DNA of 12,789 nucleotides from positions 1 through 12,789 of the forward strand of contig RFQW01000013.1 of assembly GCA_009924765.1 (NCBI GenBank), given 5' to 3'. The notes below the pieces were generated by a model that worked only from the letters and a program-made list of their open reading frames with translations, was not told the origin of the DNA and searched no databases. How positions within the stretch are numbered: the stretch's first letter is position 1; the number at the start of each line of letters is the position of its first letter. This DNA comes from Planctomycetota bacterium (lineage in GTDB: Bacteria; Planctomycetota; Phycisphaerae; Phycisphaerales; SM1A02). A program made the position numbers and the translations under genes. This document shows positions 6,798 through 12,789 of the stretch, in pieces.

Positions 6798-6803
6798 AAC
6801 CTA
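6798..6803 (-). promoter_or_regulatory. TAGGTT -10-like box before dprA (leaderless candidate)
   Basis: Read on the minus strand, TAGGTT is followed by exactly 6 nt and then the dprA ATG. The same box type and spacing is seen at the STAS gene. No Shine-Dalgarno is visible and no convincing -35. Confidence 0.4.
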
Positions 6804-6856
6804 GTGACGCATCGCGCCCCCTCGCCCCTGCGCTGCCTTTTTTCCTGCAGATCGAT

Positions 6857-7720
6857 TCAGTCGGTGCCGTGGCCTCGAAGCCACGCATCCTCGGCCTCAG
6901 ACTGATCCACCGCGATGGTGTCCTGCCAGGCCGACGCGATCGATGCGCCATCCACCGTGGCACTCGTCTCCGAACCAGCCAGTTCGAAAGGTGGCTGCAC
7001 CTGCGGCCATTCGAACGACTCCTCTTCCAAGGCTTCGGCGGTGGCGGCGGGGCCATCCACATCGCCTGTTTCCACCGGCAGTTCATCGAAGGCTTCATCC
7101 GCCGTCACCACGCTCACGACCTGTTCGGCCTCGATTGCGGCCTCGGCTCGCTCCTCAGCTGCCGCTTCGGCCTCCGCGGCCACTTCAGCCTCCACCGCCT
7201 CGCGCCACGATTCCACATCCGGCTCCTGCGCCGGAAGCGAGGGCCTTGGCGACACGCTGAATCCCATCACCAGACCAAGGAACACCACCACCGCACCACC
7301 GCCCATCAGCCACAGGCGGCGCGGTCCATCCGCAAGGCGCGTGAGCAGCGTGTCGGGTGGCGGTGTGGGCTGGAATGCCTCCTGGGGCACCGTGGCCTCG
7401 ATCCAGTCGCTCACGGTGCTTTCGATGCTGGTCGCCATCAACAGCGGCTCCACATCGTCTGGCATCAGGTTCAGCTGGCTGGCCGCCAGACGCCGCAGCA
7501 GCGCAGGATCGCGCGCCGAAAGATCCTTCATGAACCGGTCGTAGGCCTGCAGGCGCTGGGCGTTGTAGGCCTCCCGAAACTCGAGCGCCGACAACTGCTG
7601 GCGCAGTTCATGCAGGTCACGCTCGGCCGGCAGCAGTGCCGACGCCACCATCACCACCAGACCCGCCAGCGTGAACAGCCAGCCGGGGTCGAAGCGGAAA
7701 AGGGGTGCGGTCCGGGACAT
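6857..7720 (-). CDS. Unrecognised two-TM protein with acidic Ala/Glu-rich region
   Basis: 287 residues from the ATG at 7720; an ATG at 7738 would add six residues (MTDDGG). I do not recognise a named family. TM1 is at about 14-31 (WLFTLAGLVVMVASALLP). A predicted helical, possibly coiled-coil segment follows (RDLHELRQQLSALEFREAYNAQRLQAYDRFMKDL, about 34-67), then SARDPALLRRLAASQLNLMPDD. TM2 is at about 136-155 (LWLMGGGAVVVFLGLVMGF). The rest (160-287) is strongly acidic and of low complexity, with a long Glu/Ala stretch around EVAAEAEAAAEERAEAA, and is probably disordered. With two segments the middle part and the tail should lie on opposite sides of TM2. It follows the mdh terminator directly and precedes dprA by 65 bp, so it likely has its own start of transcription. 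High GC and Ala/Glu codons raise the chance of compositional artefact in the tail, but the frame is long and free of stops. Confidence 0.7.
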   Translation of the reverse strand: MSRTAPLFRFDPGWLFTLAGLVVMVASALLPAERDLHELRQQLSALEFREAYNAQRLQAYDRFMKDLSARDPALLRRLAASQLNLMPDDVEPLLMATSIESTVSDWIEATVPQEAFQPTPPPDTLLTRLADGPRRLWLMGGGAVVVFLGLVMGFSVSPRPSLPAQEPDVESWREAVEAEVAAEAEAAAEERAEAAIEAEQVVSVVTADEAFDELPVETGDVDGPAATAEALEEESFEWPQVQPPFELAGSETSATVDGASIASAWQDTIAVDQSEAEDAWLRGHGTD

Positions 7721-7746
7721 TCCCCCATCATCGGTCATCCATCCCC

Positions 7747-7780
7747 AAAAACGCAAAAACGGCCGCCGGATGGCAGGCCG
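7747..7780 (-). terminator. Intrinsic terminator of mdh
   Basis: On the minus strand a GC hairpin is followed by TTTTTGCGTTTTT. The stem is CGGCC/GGCCG plus an inner GCC/GGC with loop ATCC and one bulged T. It starts 27 nt after the mdh stop and has two T runs, so it fits a rho-independent terminator well. It ends just before the start of the next minus-strand gene. Confidence 0.8.
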
Positions 7781-7807
7781 CCTTTGCTCCTTCGCCAACC
7801 CAGTGGG

Positions 7808-8776
7808 TCAGGCCAGGTCGGGGAAGATCTTTCGGACGGTGGACACCAGATCCTTCACGTGGCTGATCGACTCGTCCATCAGCTTGCGCTCTTCAGGCTG
7901 GAACTTCACCTCCACCACCTTTTCCATGCCGGCGGAACCCAGCACGCAGGGCACGCCCACGAAGTAGCCCTGGCCCTTCTGGCCGGGGCTCACGCCGTAC
8001 GCATCCTCGCAGTAGGCCGCGCAGGGCAGGATGCGCTTCTTGTCCTTCACGATGGCTTCCACCATCTGGATGGTGCCGCTGGCAGGCGCGTAGTAGGCGC
8101 TGGTGCCCATCAACTGCACGATCTCGCCGCCACCCACCTTGGCGCGCTGCACGCAGCGGTCGATCACTTCCTTGGACAGCAGCTGGTCGATCGGGATGCC
8201 GTGCACGCTGGTGAAGCGCGGCAGCGGCACCATGTCGTCACCGTGGCCGCCGAGCAGCAGCGACTGGATGTCCTCGACGCTGCAGCCCAGTTCCATGGCC
8301 AGGAAGGTGCGGAAACGCGCCACGTCCAGTGCGCCGGCCTGACCCAGGATGCGGCTGGTCGGGAAGCCCGTCACCTTCCACGCGGTGTACACCATCGCGT
8401 CGAGCGGATTGCTCACCACGATCACCACGGCGCCGGGGGCGAACTTGGCCACCTGCTCGCTCACCGCGCGCACGATCTTCACGTTGGTGGTGATCAGGTC
8501 GTCGCGGCTCATGCCGGGCTTGCGGGGCAGGCCCGCGGTGATCACCACCACGTCGCTGTCCTGAATGTCCTTGTAGTCGCTGGTGCCCGTCACGCGGCTG
8601 TCGAATTCCTCGATGGGGCCACACTGCATCAGGTCCAGCGCCTTGCCCTTCGCCACGCCTTCCTTCTCAGGAATGTCCAGCAGCACGATGTCGCCAAGTT
8701 CCTTGGCGGCAGCCCAGTGGGCGCAGGTGGCTCCAACGTTTCCGGCTCCGATGATGGAGATCTTGGCTCGACGCAT
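7808..8776 (-). CDS. mdh: Malate dehydrogenase (LDH-like type)
   Basis: 322 residues. Oxidises malate to oxaloacetate with NAD in the TCA cycle, cytoplasmic. The nucleotide-binding motif is IIGAGNVGATCAH (8-20) with Asp34 ending beta-2 (VLLDI), which favours NAD. The active-site loop is GLPRKPGMSRDDL (82-94): Arg85 at the position where lactate dehydrogenases have Gln, and Arg91, point to malate. Asp151 and Arg154 (GALDVARF) and His178 (GGHGDDMVPL) complete the catalytic set. The frame is open upstream to 8911 but the true start is the ATG at 8776: AGGAG lies about 9 nt before it and MRRAKISIIGAG is a normal family N-terminus. Downstream is a strong terminator, so the gene is probably monocistronic. 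Confidence 0.94.
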   Translation of the reverse strand: MRRAKISIIGAGNVGATCAHWAAAKELGDIVLLDIPEKEGVAKGKALDLMQCGPIEEFDSRVTGTSDYKDIQDSDVVVITAGLPRKPGMSRDDLITTNVKIVRAVSEQVAKFAPGAVVIVVSNPLDAMVYTAWKVTGFPTSRILGQAGALDVARFRTFLAMELGCSVEDIQSLLLGGHGDDMVPLPRFTSVHGIPIDQLLSKEVIDRCVQRAKVGGGEIVQLMGTSAYYAPASGTIQMVEAIVKDKKRILPCAAYCEDAYGVSPGQKGQGYFVGVPCVLGSAGMEKVVEVKFQPEERKLMDESISHVKDLVSTVRKIFPDLA

Positions 8777-8802
8777 GGCAGTGCTCCTAAGGGGGTGTTC
8801 GT

Positions 8803-8819
8803 GCGGCCCGCTCGGCCGC
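8803..8819 (-). promoter_or_regulatory. Hairpin in the mdh leader
   Basis: GCGGCC/GGCCGC forms a 6-bp stem with a 5-nt loop, 27 nt before the mdh ATG. A TATCCT box (minus strand, near 8835-8840) with TTGGCG about 15 nt further up could be the promoter, placing the hairpin inside the 5' leader. A regulatory role is only a possibility. Confidence 0.3.
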
Positions 8820-8887
8820 GAAGGGCAAGGAGGATAGCGGTTCGCGGCATGCGCCAATCGGATGCGGGCACCCCGCAAAAGCGACAC

Positions 8888-8909
8888 GGCCGCCCGGTGA
8901 GGGGCGGCC
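8888..8909 (-). terminator. Hairpin after tRNA-Ile
   Basis: GGCCGCCC (8888-8895) pairs perfectly with GGGCGGCC (8902-8909) around a 6-nt loop. On the minus strand it begins 11 nt after the tRNA 3' end and is followed, after 8 nt, by TTTT. The strong stem suggests transcription stop after the tRNA; the T run is short and displaced. Confidence 0.55.
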
Positions 8910-8919
8910 ATGCTTCCAG

Positions 8920-8993
8920 TGCGCCAGAAAGGACTCGAACCTTCGACCTCGCCCTTATCAGGGGCGTGCTCTAGCCAGCTGAGCTACTGGCGC
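8920..8993 (-). tRNA. tRNA-Ile, anticodon GAT
   Basis: A full cloverleaf of 74 nt folds by eye. The acceptor stem is GCGCCAG/CTGGCGC with discriminator A. The D arm is GCTC...GAGC, the anticodon arm CGCCC-CTGATAA-GGGCG with GAT at 8959-8957, and the T arm has the usual GGTTCGAGTCC. CCA is not encoded at the 3' end (next bases are CT), so it must be added by the nucleotidyltransferase. It stands alone rather than inside an rRNA operon, where tRNA-Ile(GAT) is often found. A -10 box lies just upstream and a hairpin follows. Confidence 0.96.
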
Positions 8994-9006
8994 GCAAGGG
9001 GGACAC

Positions 9007-9012
9007 AGTATA
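9007..9012 (-). promoter_or_regulatory. TATACT -10 box for tRNA-Ile
   Basis: On the minus strand TATACT (one change from TATAAT) lies 13 nt before the tRNA 5' end, which would place transcription start about at 9000. No good -35 hexamer is seen 16-18 nt upstream. Confidence 0.55.
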
Positions 9013-9033
9013 GCGAAAGTCCACACCCGCCCT

Positions 9034-9045
9034 GCTGGCGCCAGC
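9034..9045. repeat. Perfect 12-bp palindrome GCTGGCGCCAGC
   Basis: A perfect palindrome lies between the exported-protein stop (9066) and the tRNA promoter. It contains the same 7 bases (GCGCCAG) as the 5' acceptor strand of the neighbouring tRNA. It may be a short hairpin marking the end of the upstream transcript or a binding site; no T run follows. Confidence 0.35.
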
Positions 9046-9065
9046 GGTTTCAACAACCCAGCCCC

Positions 9066-9497
9066 TCAGCGCGACGGGCTATAGCGGGTCCGACCGTCCG
9101 GATCGACGATCAGCGTGGATCCGGTGCCCTTGGCCGCCTTGCTCGGAAACCACCCCCACTCCGGGCGGTCCTCAGGGCCGAAGAACTCGAACTCCTGGCT
9201 CTGGATCACGGCCTGGTTCATCTCGGCCTTTGAAACGGTCACCTCGCGAATGTCGCCGGGCTTCATGTCCGCGGGCAGCGTGCTCAATTCGTGGTTCAGC
9301 CGCGCTTCCAGCCGCCGGCGTCGGGCACGCAACTGCTCCGGCGACAACTGGCCATCATGGGCTTTTTGCACCAGCGCATCCAGCTGTTCGGTGGAACGCT
9401 CGAGGGCCGCGCGGCGCGGATTGGCCTCTGCCGCGAAGGCCGGCGCGCCCATCGCGAGCGAAATCCCCACCACGCACCATTGCCATGCCTGCTTCAT
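9066..9497 (-). CDS. Small exported protein of unknown function
   Basis: 143 residues with a Sec signal peptide: MKQAWQWCVVGISLAMGAPAFA, likely cut after AFA near residue 22. The mature part starts with a charged helical segment (RRAALERSTEQLDALVQKAHDGQLSPEQLRARRRRLEARLNHEL), then TLPADMKPGDIREVTVSKAEMNQ and a region rich in aromatic and acidic residues (QEFEFFGPEDRPEWGWFP), ending STLIVDPDGRTRYSPSR. I know no family for it. AAGGAG, 7 nt before the ATG at 9497, sets the start; the frame continues upstream to 9632 but overlaps the CorC-type gene and lacks export character. It follows that gene by 64 nt on the same strand, so it might be the last member of the operon or have its own promoter. 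Confidence 0.75.
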   Translation of the reverse strand: MKQAWQWCVVGISLAMGAPAFAAEANPRRAALERSTEQLDALVQKAHDGQLSPEQLRARRRRLEARLNHELSTLPADMKPGDIREVTVSKAEMNQAVIQSQEFEFFGPEDRPEWGWFPSKAAKGTGSTLIVDPDGRTRYSPSR

Positions 9498-9561
9498 GCG
9501 TCGCTCCTTCGGGCCATCTACGGGCCGAGACCGGGCTGCGTGAGGCGCCCGGACAGAAAAC

Positions 9562-10536
9562 TCACCAACCCGGCAACCGGCCCAGCACCGGCTCCAGCAC
9601 ATCCCGCACCGACACCACGCCGATCGGCGCACGCCCGTCGATCACCACGGCGATCGACACCCCCGCCTCGCGCATCAGTCGCAACGCCTGCAGGCCCGGC
9701 AGCGAGGCCGGCACCAGCACCGGCTTGCGCGCGATCGATGCGGGGGATGCATCGGGCTCCACGAGCAGGTCAATCGATGTCACCACCCCGACACAGGCGC
9801 CCTCCATGTCGATCACCGGGTAGCTCGCGCGGGGTCGCGTGCGCAAGGTCTCGCGCACCACCTGCGGCAGCGCGTCGTCGGCCAGGCTTGCCACGCGCTT
9901 CCATGGTGTCATCAGCGCGCCCACGCCGCGACGCGAAAGTTCCAGCACGCGACCCGCCATGGCCACCTGACGCTCGTCCACGGCGCCCCGACTCTCGCGC
10001 AGCAACTCCACCACGCGCATGCGAGCGTCCACCACCTCCGATGGCGCCAGACGGAAGCGACGCACCGCGATGTCACCCAGCCACACAAGCAGTGGCACCG
10101 CACCGCACACCGTCAGCATCCAGCGCAGCAATCGCGCGACCGGCGCCACCGCCACGGTCCAACTGTCGGCGTGCACCCGGAACGCCTCCTTGGGCAGGGT
10201 TTCGCCGAACACCACGAGCAGTGGCAGCAGCACGATCGCGTCCACGATCATGCCCATCACCGGGGAAAGCCCCCAGCCTTCCAGCATGTGCGCGATGGCG
10301 GATGACAGGATGTAGCCCGCCGCGGTGTTGCCCACCAGCAGCGTGGCCAGCCATCGATTCGGATGCCGAAGTTCATCCAGCAGCAACCTCGCGCGCGGTT
10401 CTCCACGCTCGGCACGAATCGCCAGACGCAGGCGGTTCACCGTGTAGGCGCCCGTCTCCACGCCACTGAAAAAGGCCGAAGCGCACAGGCTCGCGACCAG
10501 CAGCAGCAGGTACGGAAGTGCCTCGCCCACGCTCAC
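9562..10536 (-). CDS. CNNM/CorC-like membrane protein with CBS pair (second of tandem)
   Basis: 324 residues from a GTG at 10536, which overlaps the upstream stop as GTGA. The N-terminal CNNM (DUF21) membrane domain has hydrophobic segments at about 6-26, 63-83, 95-111 and 125-155, with the SGVETGAY motif (24-31) and VVFGETLPKEAF (108-119). A CBS pair follows: GALMTPWKRVASLADD ... GVVTSIDLL and LQALRLMREAGVSIAVVIDGRAPIGVVSVRDVLEPVLG. It ends there and lacks the C-terminal CorC/HlyC domain seen in its upstream paralogue. Proteins of this family are linked to magnesium or cobalt efflux or resistance; the exact ion is not evident from the sequence. The longer frame up to 10629 lies inside the upstream gene and is rejected. 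Confidence 0.85.
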   Translation of the reverse strand: MSVGEALPYLLLLVASLCASAFFSGVETGAYTVNRLRLAIRAERGEPRARLLLDELRHPNRWLATLLVGNTAAGYILSSAIAHMLEGWGLSPVMGMIVDAIVLLPLLVVFGETLPKEAFRVHADSWTVAVAPVARLLRWMLTVCGAVPLLVWLGDIAVRRFRLAPSEVVDARMRVVELLRESRGAVDERQVAMAGRVLELSRRGVGALMTPWKRVASLADDALPQVVRETLRTRPRASYPVIDMEGACVGVVTSIDLLVEPDASPASIARKPVLVPASLPGLQALRLMREAGVSIAVVIDGRAPIGVVSVRDVLEPVLGRLPGW

Positions 10537-11789
10537 GCGCCACCCTGCCCTTCGCTGGCCGGCGTCCACTGCACTCGATCGATGCGTGTGCCCGACATGG
10601 CAAGCACGCGCACGCGCCAGCCTCCCCAATGCACCTCATCGCCCACGCGCGCAACACGATCCAGGCGCTCCATGATGGCACCAGCGACCGTGTCGGCCCC
10701 CGATGCCGGTTCCGGCTCACCGAGTCGCTCGAACGCCTCGCCAAGATCCGCGTCGCCCGGCGCCGTCCATCCACCTCCAACCTGTCGAACCCACGCCTCG
10801 GATGGCGCATCGGCTTCACGGCCACCGATCTCACCCACCGCGTCGCGCAGGGTCACCATGCCGGCCGTGCCGCCGAATTCATCCACCACCACCGCCACGC
10901 GCTGGCCGCTTCGCTCAAACCATCCAAGCAGCTGTCCAATGGTGGCCAGTTCCGGAATGAAGCCGGCAGGCTGGATGTGGTCCTTCAACGGCGTACGGTC
11001 ACCGCGCGCATCCAGCAGGTAGCTGCGGACATCCAGGAAGCCCGCCACTGAATCGAGATCTGGCTCGGCCACCACCAGACGACGACGGCGCGTGCGCTGC
11101 GCCTCGGCCGCGATCTCCCGCCGCGTGGCGTCGGTGCGGATCCACGCCAGAAACACGCGCGGCGTCATCACTTCCTTCACGCGGCGCGCGCCAAGCCTCG
11201 TCACGCGGCGGATGGCCTCGCCTTCCTCGACCGCCAGAACCCCCTGCTGCTGGCTCTGCGCAAGCAATTCGGCCAGTTCGTGTGCCTGCACTTCGCCAGC
11301 CGCGGCGGGTCCGGCCAGACGCACCAGCGGCGCAAGCACCGGGCCCTCCAGCACGTGACGGATCGGCGCCGTCGCGCCGTGCAGCAGCGCCATCGGCGGT
11401 GCCACCCACGGCAACATGGCACGCCGGGCGATGTTGCCGATCAGTTTCGGCAAGGTCTCACCCACCAGCACAAGCAGCAGCAGCGTCACCACAGCGATCG
11501 CCAATTCAGCCCACACGCCATGCTCCAGTTGCATCGCGATGCCGCTCGACACGACGAAGTAGAGCGTGTTCACGGTCATGTTGCCCAGCAGAACGGTGAG
11601 CAGCAGGGCTCGAGGTTCGGCCAGCAGACGCTCCACTCGGCGCGACAGCACCGGGCGCTCACGCGCCAACCACTCACGGTCCGATCCCGTCAGGCCGAAC
11701 AGCGTCGTCTCGGCGCAGCTGCACAGCGCGCTGCCCACGATCAGGGGCAGCAGCAGCAGGCACAGAAGCCACAGAAGGGCCACGCTCAC
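10533..11789 (-). CDS. CorC/HlyC-family CNNM protein with CBS pair and C-terminal domain (first of tandem)
   Basis: 418 residues. CNNM (DUF21) membrane domain at about 1-185: first TM (LLWLLCLLLLPLIVGSALCS), AETTLFGL motif (26-33), LLGNMTVNTLYF (67-78) and VLVGETLPKLIGN (107-119). CBS domain 1 begins KEVMTPRVFLAWIRTD (205-220); CBS domain 2 contains VAVVVDEFGGTAGMVTLRDAVGEIGG (298-323). The C-terminal CorC/HlyC domain follows (about 330-415). Family members act in Mg2+/Co2+ homeostasis at the inner membrane. Start GTG at 11789 overlaps the hscB TGA by the pattern GTGA, and its own stop overlaps the next gene in the same way, so translation of three genes is coupled. Together with mgtE in this window, three proteins bear on Mg2+ or related ions, but mgtE is in a separate unit. 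Confidence 0.88.
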   Translation of the reverse strand: MSVALLWLLCLLLLPLIVGSALCSCAETTLFGLTGSDREWLARERPVLSRRVERLLAEPRALLLTVLLGNMTVNTLYFVVSSGIAMQLEHGVWAELAIAVVTLLLLVLVGETLPKLIGNIARRAMLPWVAPPMALLHGATAPIRHVLEGPVLAPLVRLAGPAAAGEVQAHELAELLAQSQQQGVLAVEEGEAIRRVTRLGARRVKEVMTPRVFLAWIRTDATRREIAAEAQRTRRRRLVVAEPDLDSVAGFLDVRSYLLDARGDRTPLKDHIQPAGFIPELATIGQLLGWFERSGQRVAVVVDEFGGTAGMVTLRDAVGEIGGREADAPSEAWVRQVGGGWTAPGDADLGEAFERLGEPEPASGADTVAGAIMERLDRVARVGDEVHWGGWRVRVLAMSGTRIDRVQWTPASEGQGGA

Positions 11790-12265
11790 TGCAGCAATGC
11801 CTCCCGCGCACGCCGAACGGCGCGAAGGCGGCCCAACGCCTCACCTGCGTCGGCCCACACCGACGAATCCCCGCCCACCAGACGGTCAAAGAGCCGCTCC
11901 GCATCGGCTTCTGCCTGCCTGCGCAACGCTTCCAGTTCATCCTGCACGCCCACATCCCCACCGTCGATGGCCTCGCGCAGCGACATCATCTGCATCAGGA
12001 ACGCCGGCTGCGGGCGCGCGTCGTTCGGACGCGGCACGGGCGCGAACAGTTCGAGCAACGCCTGACCTCGCGCAAGCGGATCCACCAGCGTCGCCGCCGC
12101 CTCGTTCGCCTTCGCCACGCGCTGCTGCGCCGCGTCGCGCTCGGCCGCATCGGCGAAGCGATCCGGGTGCCATCGCGCCGCCATGCGCCGCTGCGCATCA
12201 CGCACGGTCTGCGCAGGCAAGCTCCATGCAGGGGACAGCCCAAGGGCCTCGAACGCCTCGCGCAC
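11786..12265 (-). CDS. hscB: Fe-S assembly co-chaperone HscB (J-domain protein)
   Basis: 159 residues. N-terminal J domain (1-75) with HPD at 33-35 (MAARWHPDRFADA) and AKANEAAATLVDPLARGQALLELF (51-74), which matches the HscB form rather than a generic DnaJ. The C-terminal helical domain has AFLMQMMSLREAID (88-101), close to the E. coli HscB AFLMEQLELREELD, and then a long helix with LGRLRAVRRAREALL at the end. HscB brings the Fe-S scaffold IscU to its Hsp70 (HscA or DnaK) and stimulates ATP hydrolysis. No isc or hscA gene is near, so the usual context is missing. It starts at a GTG at 12265, directly after the TGA of the ATPase gene, and its own stop overlaps the next start. Little J-domain variation is seen; other J-protein types are possible but less likely. 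Confidence 0.85.
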   Translation of the reverse strand: MREAFEALGLSPAWSLPAQTVRDAQRRMAARWHPDRFADAAERDAAQQRVAKANEAAATLVDPLARGQALLELFAPVPRPNDARPQPAFLMQMMSLREAIDGGDVGVQDELEALRRQAEADAERLFDRLVGGDSSVWADAGEALGRLRAVRRAREALLQ

Positions 12266-12789
12266 TCAGTCGCCTCCCGCCACGCGGTCAACCTCGTCCA
12301 GGCTGGTCGAACCATTGGCCACCAGCTGAAAGCCGAACTGCTGCAGCGTGATGAAGTGCCCCTGCTGCAGCACCGTGCGAATCTCGGAGATCGTCGGTCG
12401 CTTCAGCACCACATCGCGAAGCGGCTCCGTGAATTCCAGCAATTCCAGAAGCGCACGGCGCCCGAAGTATCCGGTCTCCAGGCACGCCGGGCAGCCCGCC
12501 GGCACATGCACGGCGCCCACGCCCTCGCCCATGCGCCCCATGCGCATCAGCTGCTGCGAGGTGGGCCGGGTGGCGCGGCGGCAGCGCTCGCACAACGATC
12601 GGCACAGTCGTTGCGCCACGATCAGGTTCAGCGCGTTCGCCACCAGATACGACTCCACACCCAGGTCCAGCAGCCGGAAGATCGCCCCGATCGTGTCCTT
12701 GCTGTGCACCGTGCTGTACACCAGATGTCCCGTCATGGCGGCCTGCATCGCCACCTGCGCCGTCTCGATGTCGCGGATCTCGCCCACGA
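12266..12789 (-). CDS. GspE/PilB-type secretion or pilus ATPase, C-terminal part (runs off right edge)
   Basis: The last 174 or so residues of a type II secretion / type IV pilus assembly ATPase. The segment opens with VGEIRDIETAQVAMQAAMTGHLVYSTVHSKDT, which holds the Walker B end (GEIRD) and the His box (GHLVYSTVHS). The zinc-binding tetracysteine region then reads RLCRSLCERCRR ... GCPACLETGYFGR, a normal part of GspE/PilB. It ends RTVLQQGHFITLQQFGFQLVANGSTSLDEVDRVAGGD. Walker A and the N-terminal domains are outside the window, so GspE cannot be told from PilB. The stop touches the hscB GTG without any gap. Sequence after the edge should show DPD before GEIRD and the rest of the pilus or secretion cluster. 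Confidence 0.9.
   Translation of the reverse strand, partial: VGEIRDIETAQVAMQAAMTGHLVYSTVHSKDTIGAIFRLLDLGVESYLVANALNLIVAQRLCRSLCERCRRATRPTSQQLMRMGRMGEGVGAVHVPAGCPACLETGYFGRRALLELLEFTEPLRDVVLKRPTISEIRTVLQQGHFITLQQFGFQLVANGSTSLDEVDRVAGGD

Noticed and set aside
7808..8776. Lactate dehydrogenase
   Set aside because: The active-site loop has PRKPGMSRDDL with Arg where lactate dehydrogenases have Gln, which is the malate dehydrogenase form.
6683..8974. A 763-residue open frame on the plus strand
   Set aside because: It is antisense to dprA, the two-TM protein gene, mdh and part of the tRNA, and its His/Arg/Ala-rich translation has no family character. Long antisense frames are expected at this GC content.
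10536..10629. N-terminal extension of the second CorC-type gene
   Set aside because: The extra residues overlap the upstream gene and are polar and Arg/His-rich; the GTG at 10536 gives a normal hydrophobic family N-terminus.
1..12789. CRISPR array, insertion sequence, integrase, prophage or toxin-antitoxin genes
   Set aside because: No spaced direct repeats, transposase or integrase motifs, or small paired genes of that kind were seen on either strand.

Overview
The window is GC-rich, gene-dense bacterial DNA with mostly housekeeping genes and no sign of a mobile element, phage or CRISPR array. The best guess is a planctomycete, probably of the Phycisphaerae. The reasons are the secreted protein at the left edge with a 'FTYQGKL' type N-terminus, a small HEAT-like lipoprotein, a serine-kinase/STAS pair beside an MlaE permease, and the GC-rich style with several starts sitting directly behind a TANNNT motif. 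This assignment rests on recall of family style, not on a search.

Layout, left to right. A secreted protein (1-354, minus) runs off the left edge. guaA (638-2202, minus) is complete in content but split by a frameshift near 1880-1890. A plus-strand block follows from a 35-bp divergent gap: a small lipoprotein, a RsbW-like kinase, a STAS antagonist (with a second apparent frameshift right behind its start codon), an MlaE-type lipid-transport permease, and the magnesium transporter mgtE. mgtE meets dprA (minus) tail to tail with 8 bp between their TAG stops. Everything further right is on the minus strand.

The minus-strand part, read in transcription order from the right edge, begins with a pilus/secretion ATPase (partial), followed by the HscB co-chaperone and two tandem CNNM/CorC-type membrane proteins. 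These are joined by abutting or GTGA-overlapping codons and look like one translationally coupled operon. Next come a small exported protein, tRNA-Ile(GAT) with its own -10 box and hairpin, malate dehydrogenase with a strong intrinsic terminator, an unrecognised two-TM acidic protein, and dprA.

The most useful observations are the two frameshifts, both explained by one missing base, which could be sequence errors or real mutations. Others are the kinase/STAS/MlaE linkage without an MlaF ATPase, and a recurring TANNNT motif 6-8 nt before ATG at three genes, suggesting leaderless transcription. I do not see a clear undescribed system; the linkage of partner-switching proteins to a lipid permease is the closest candidate.
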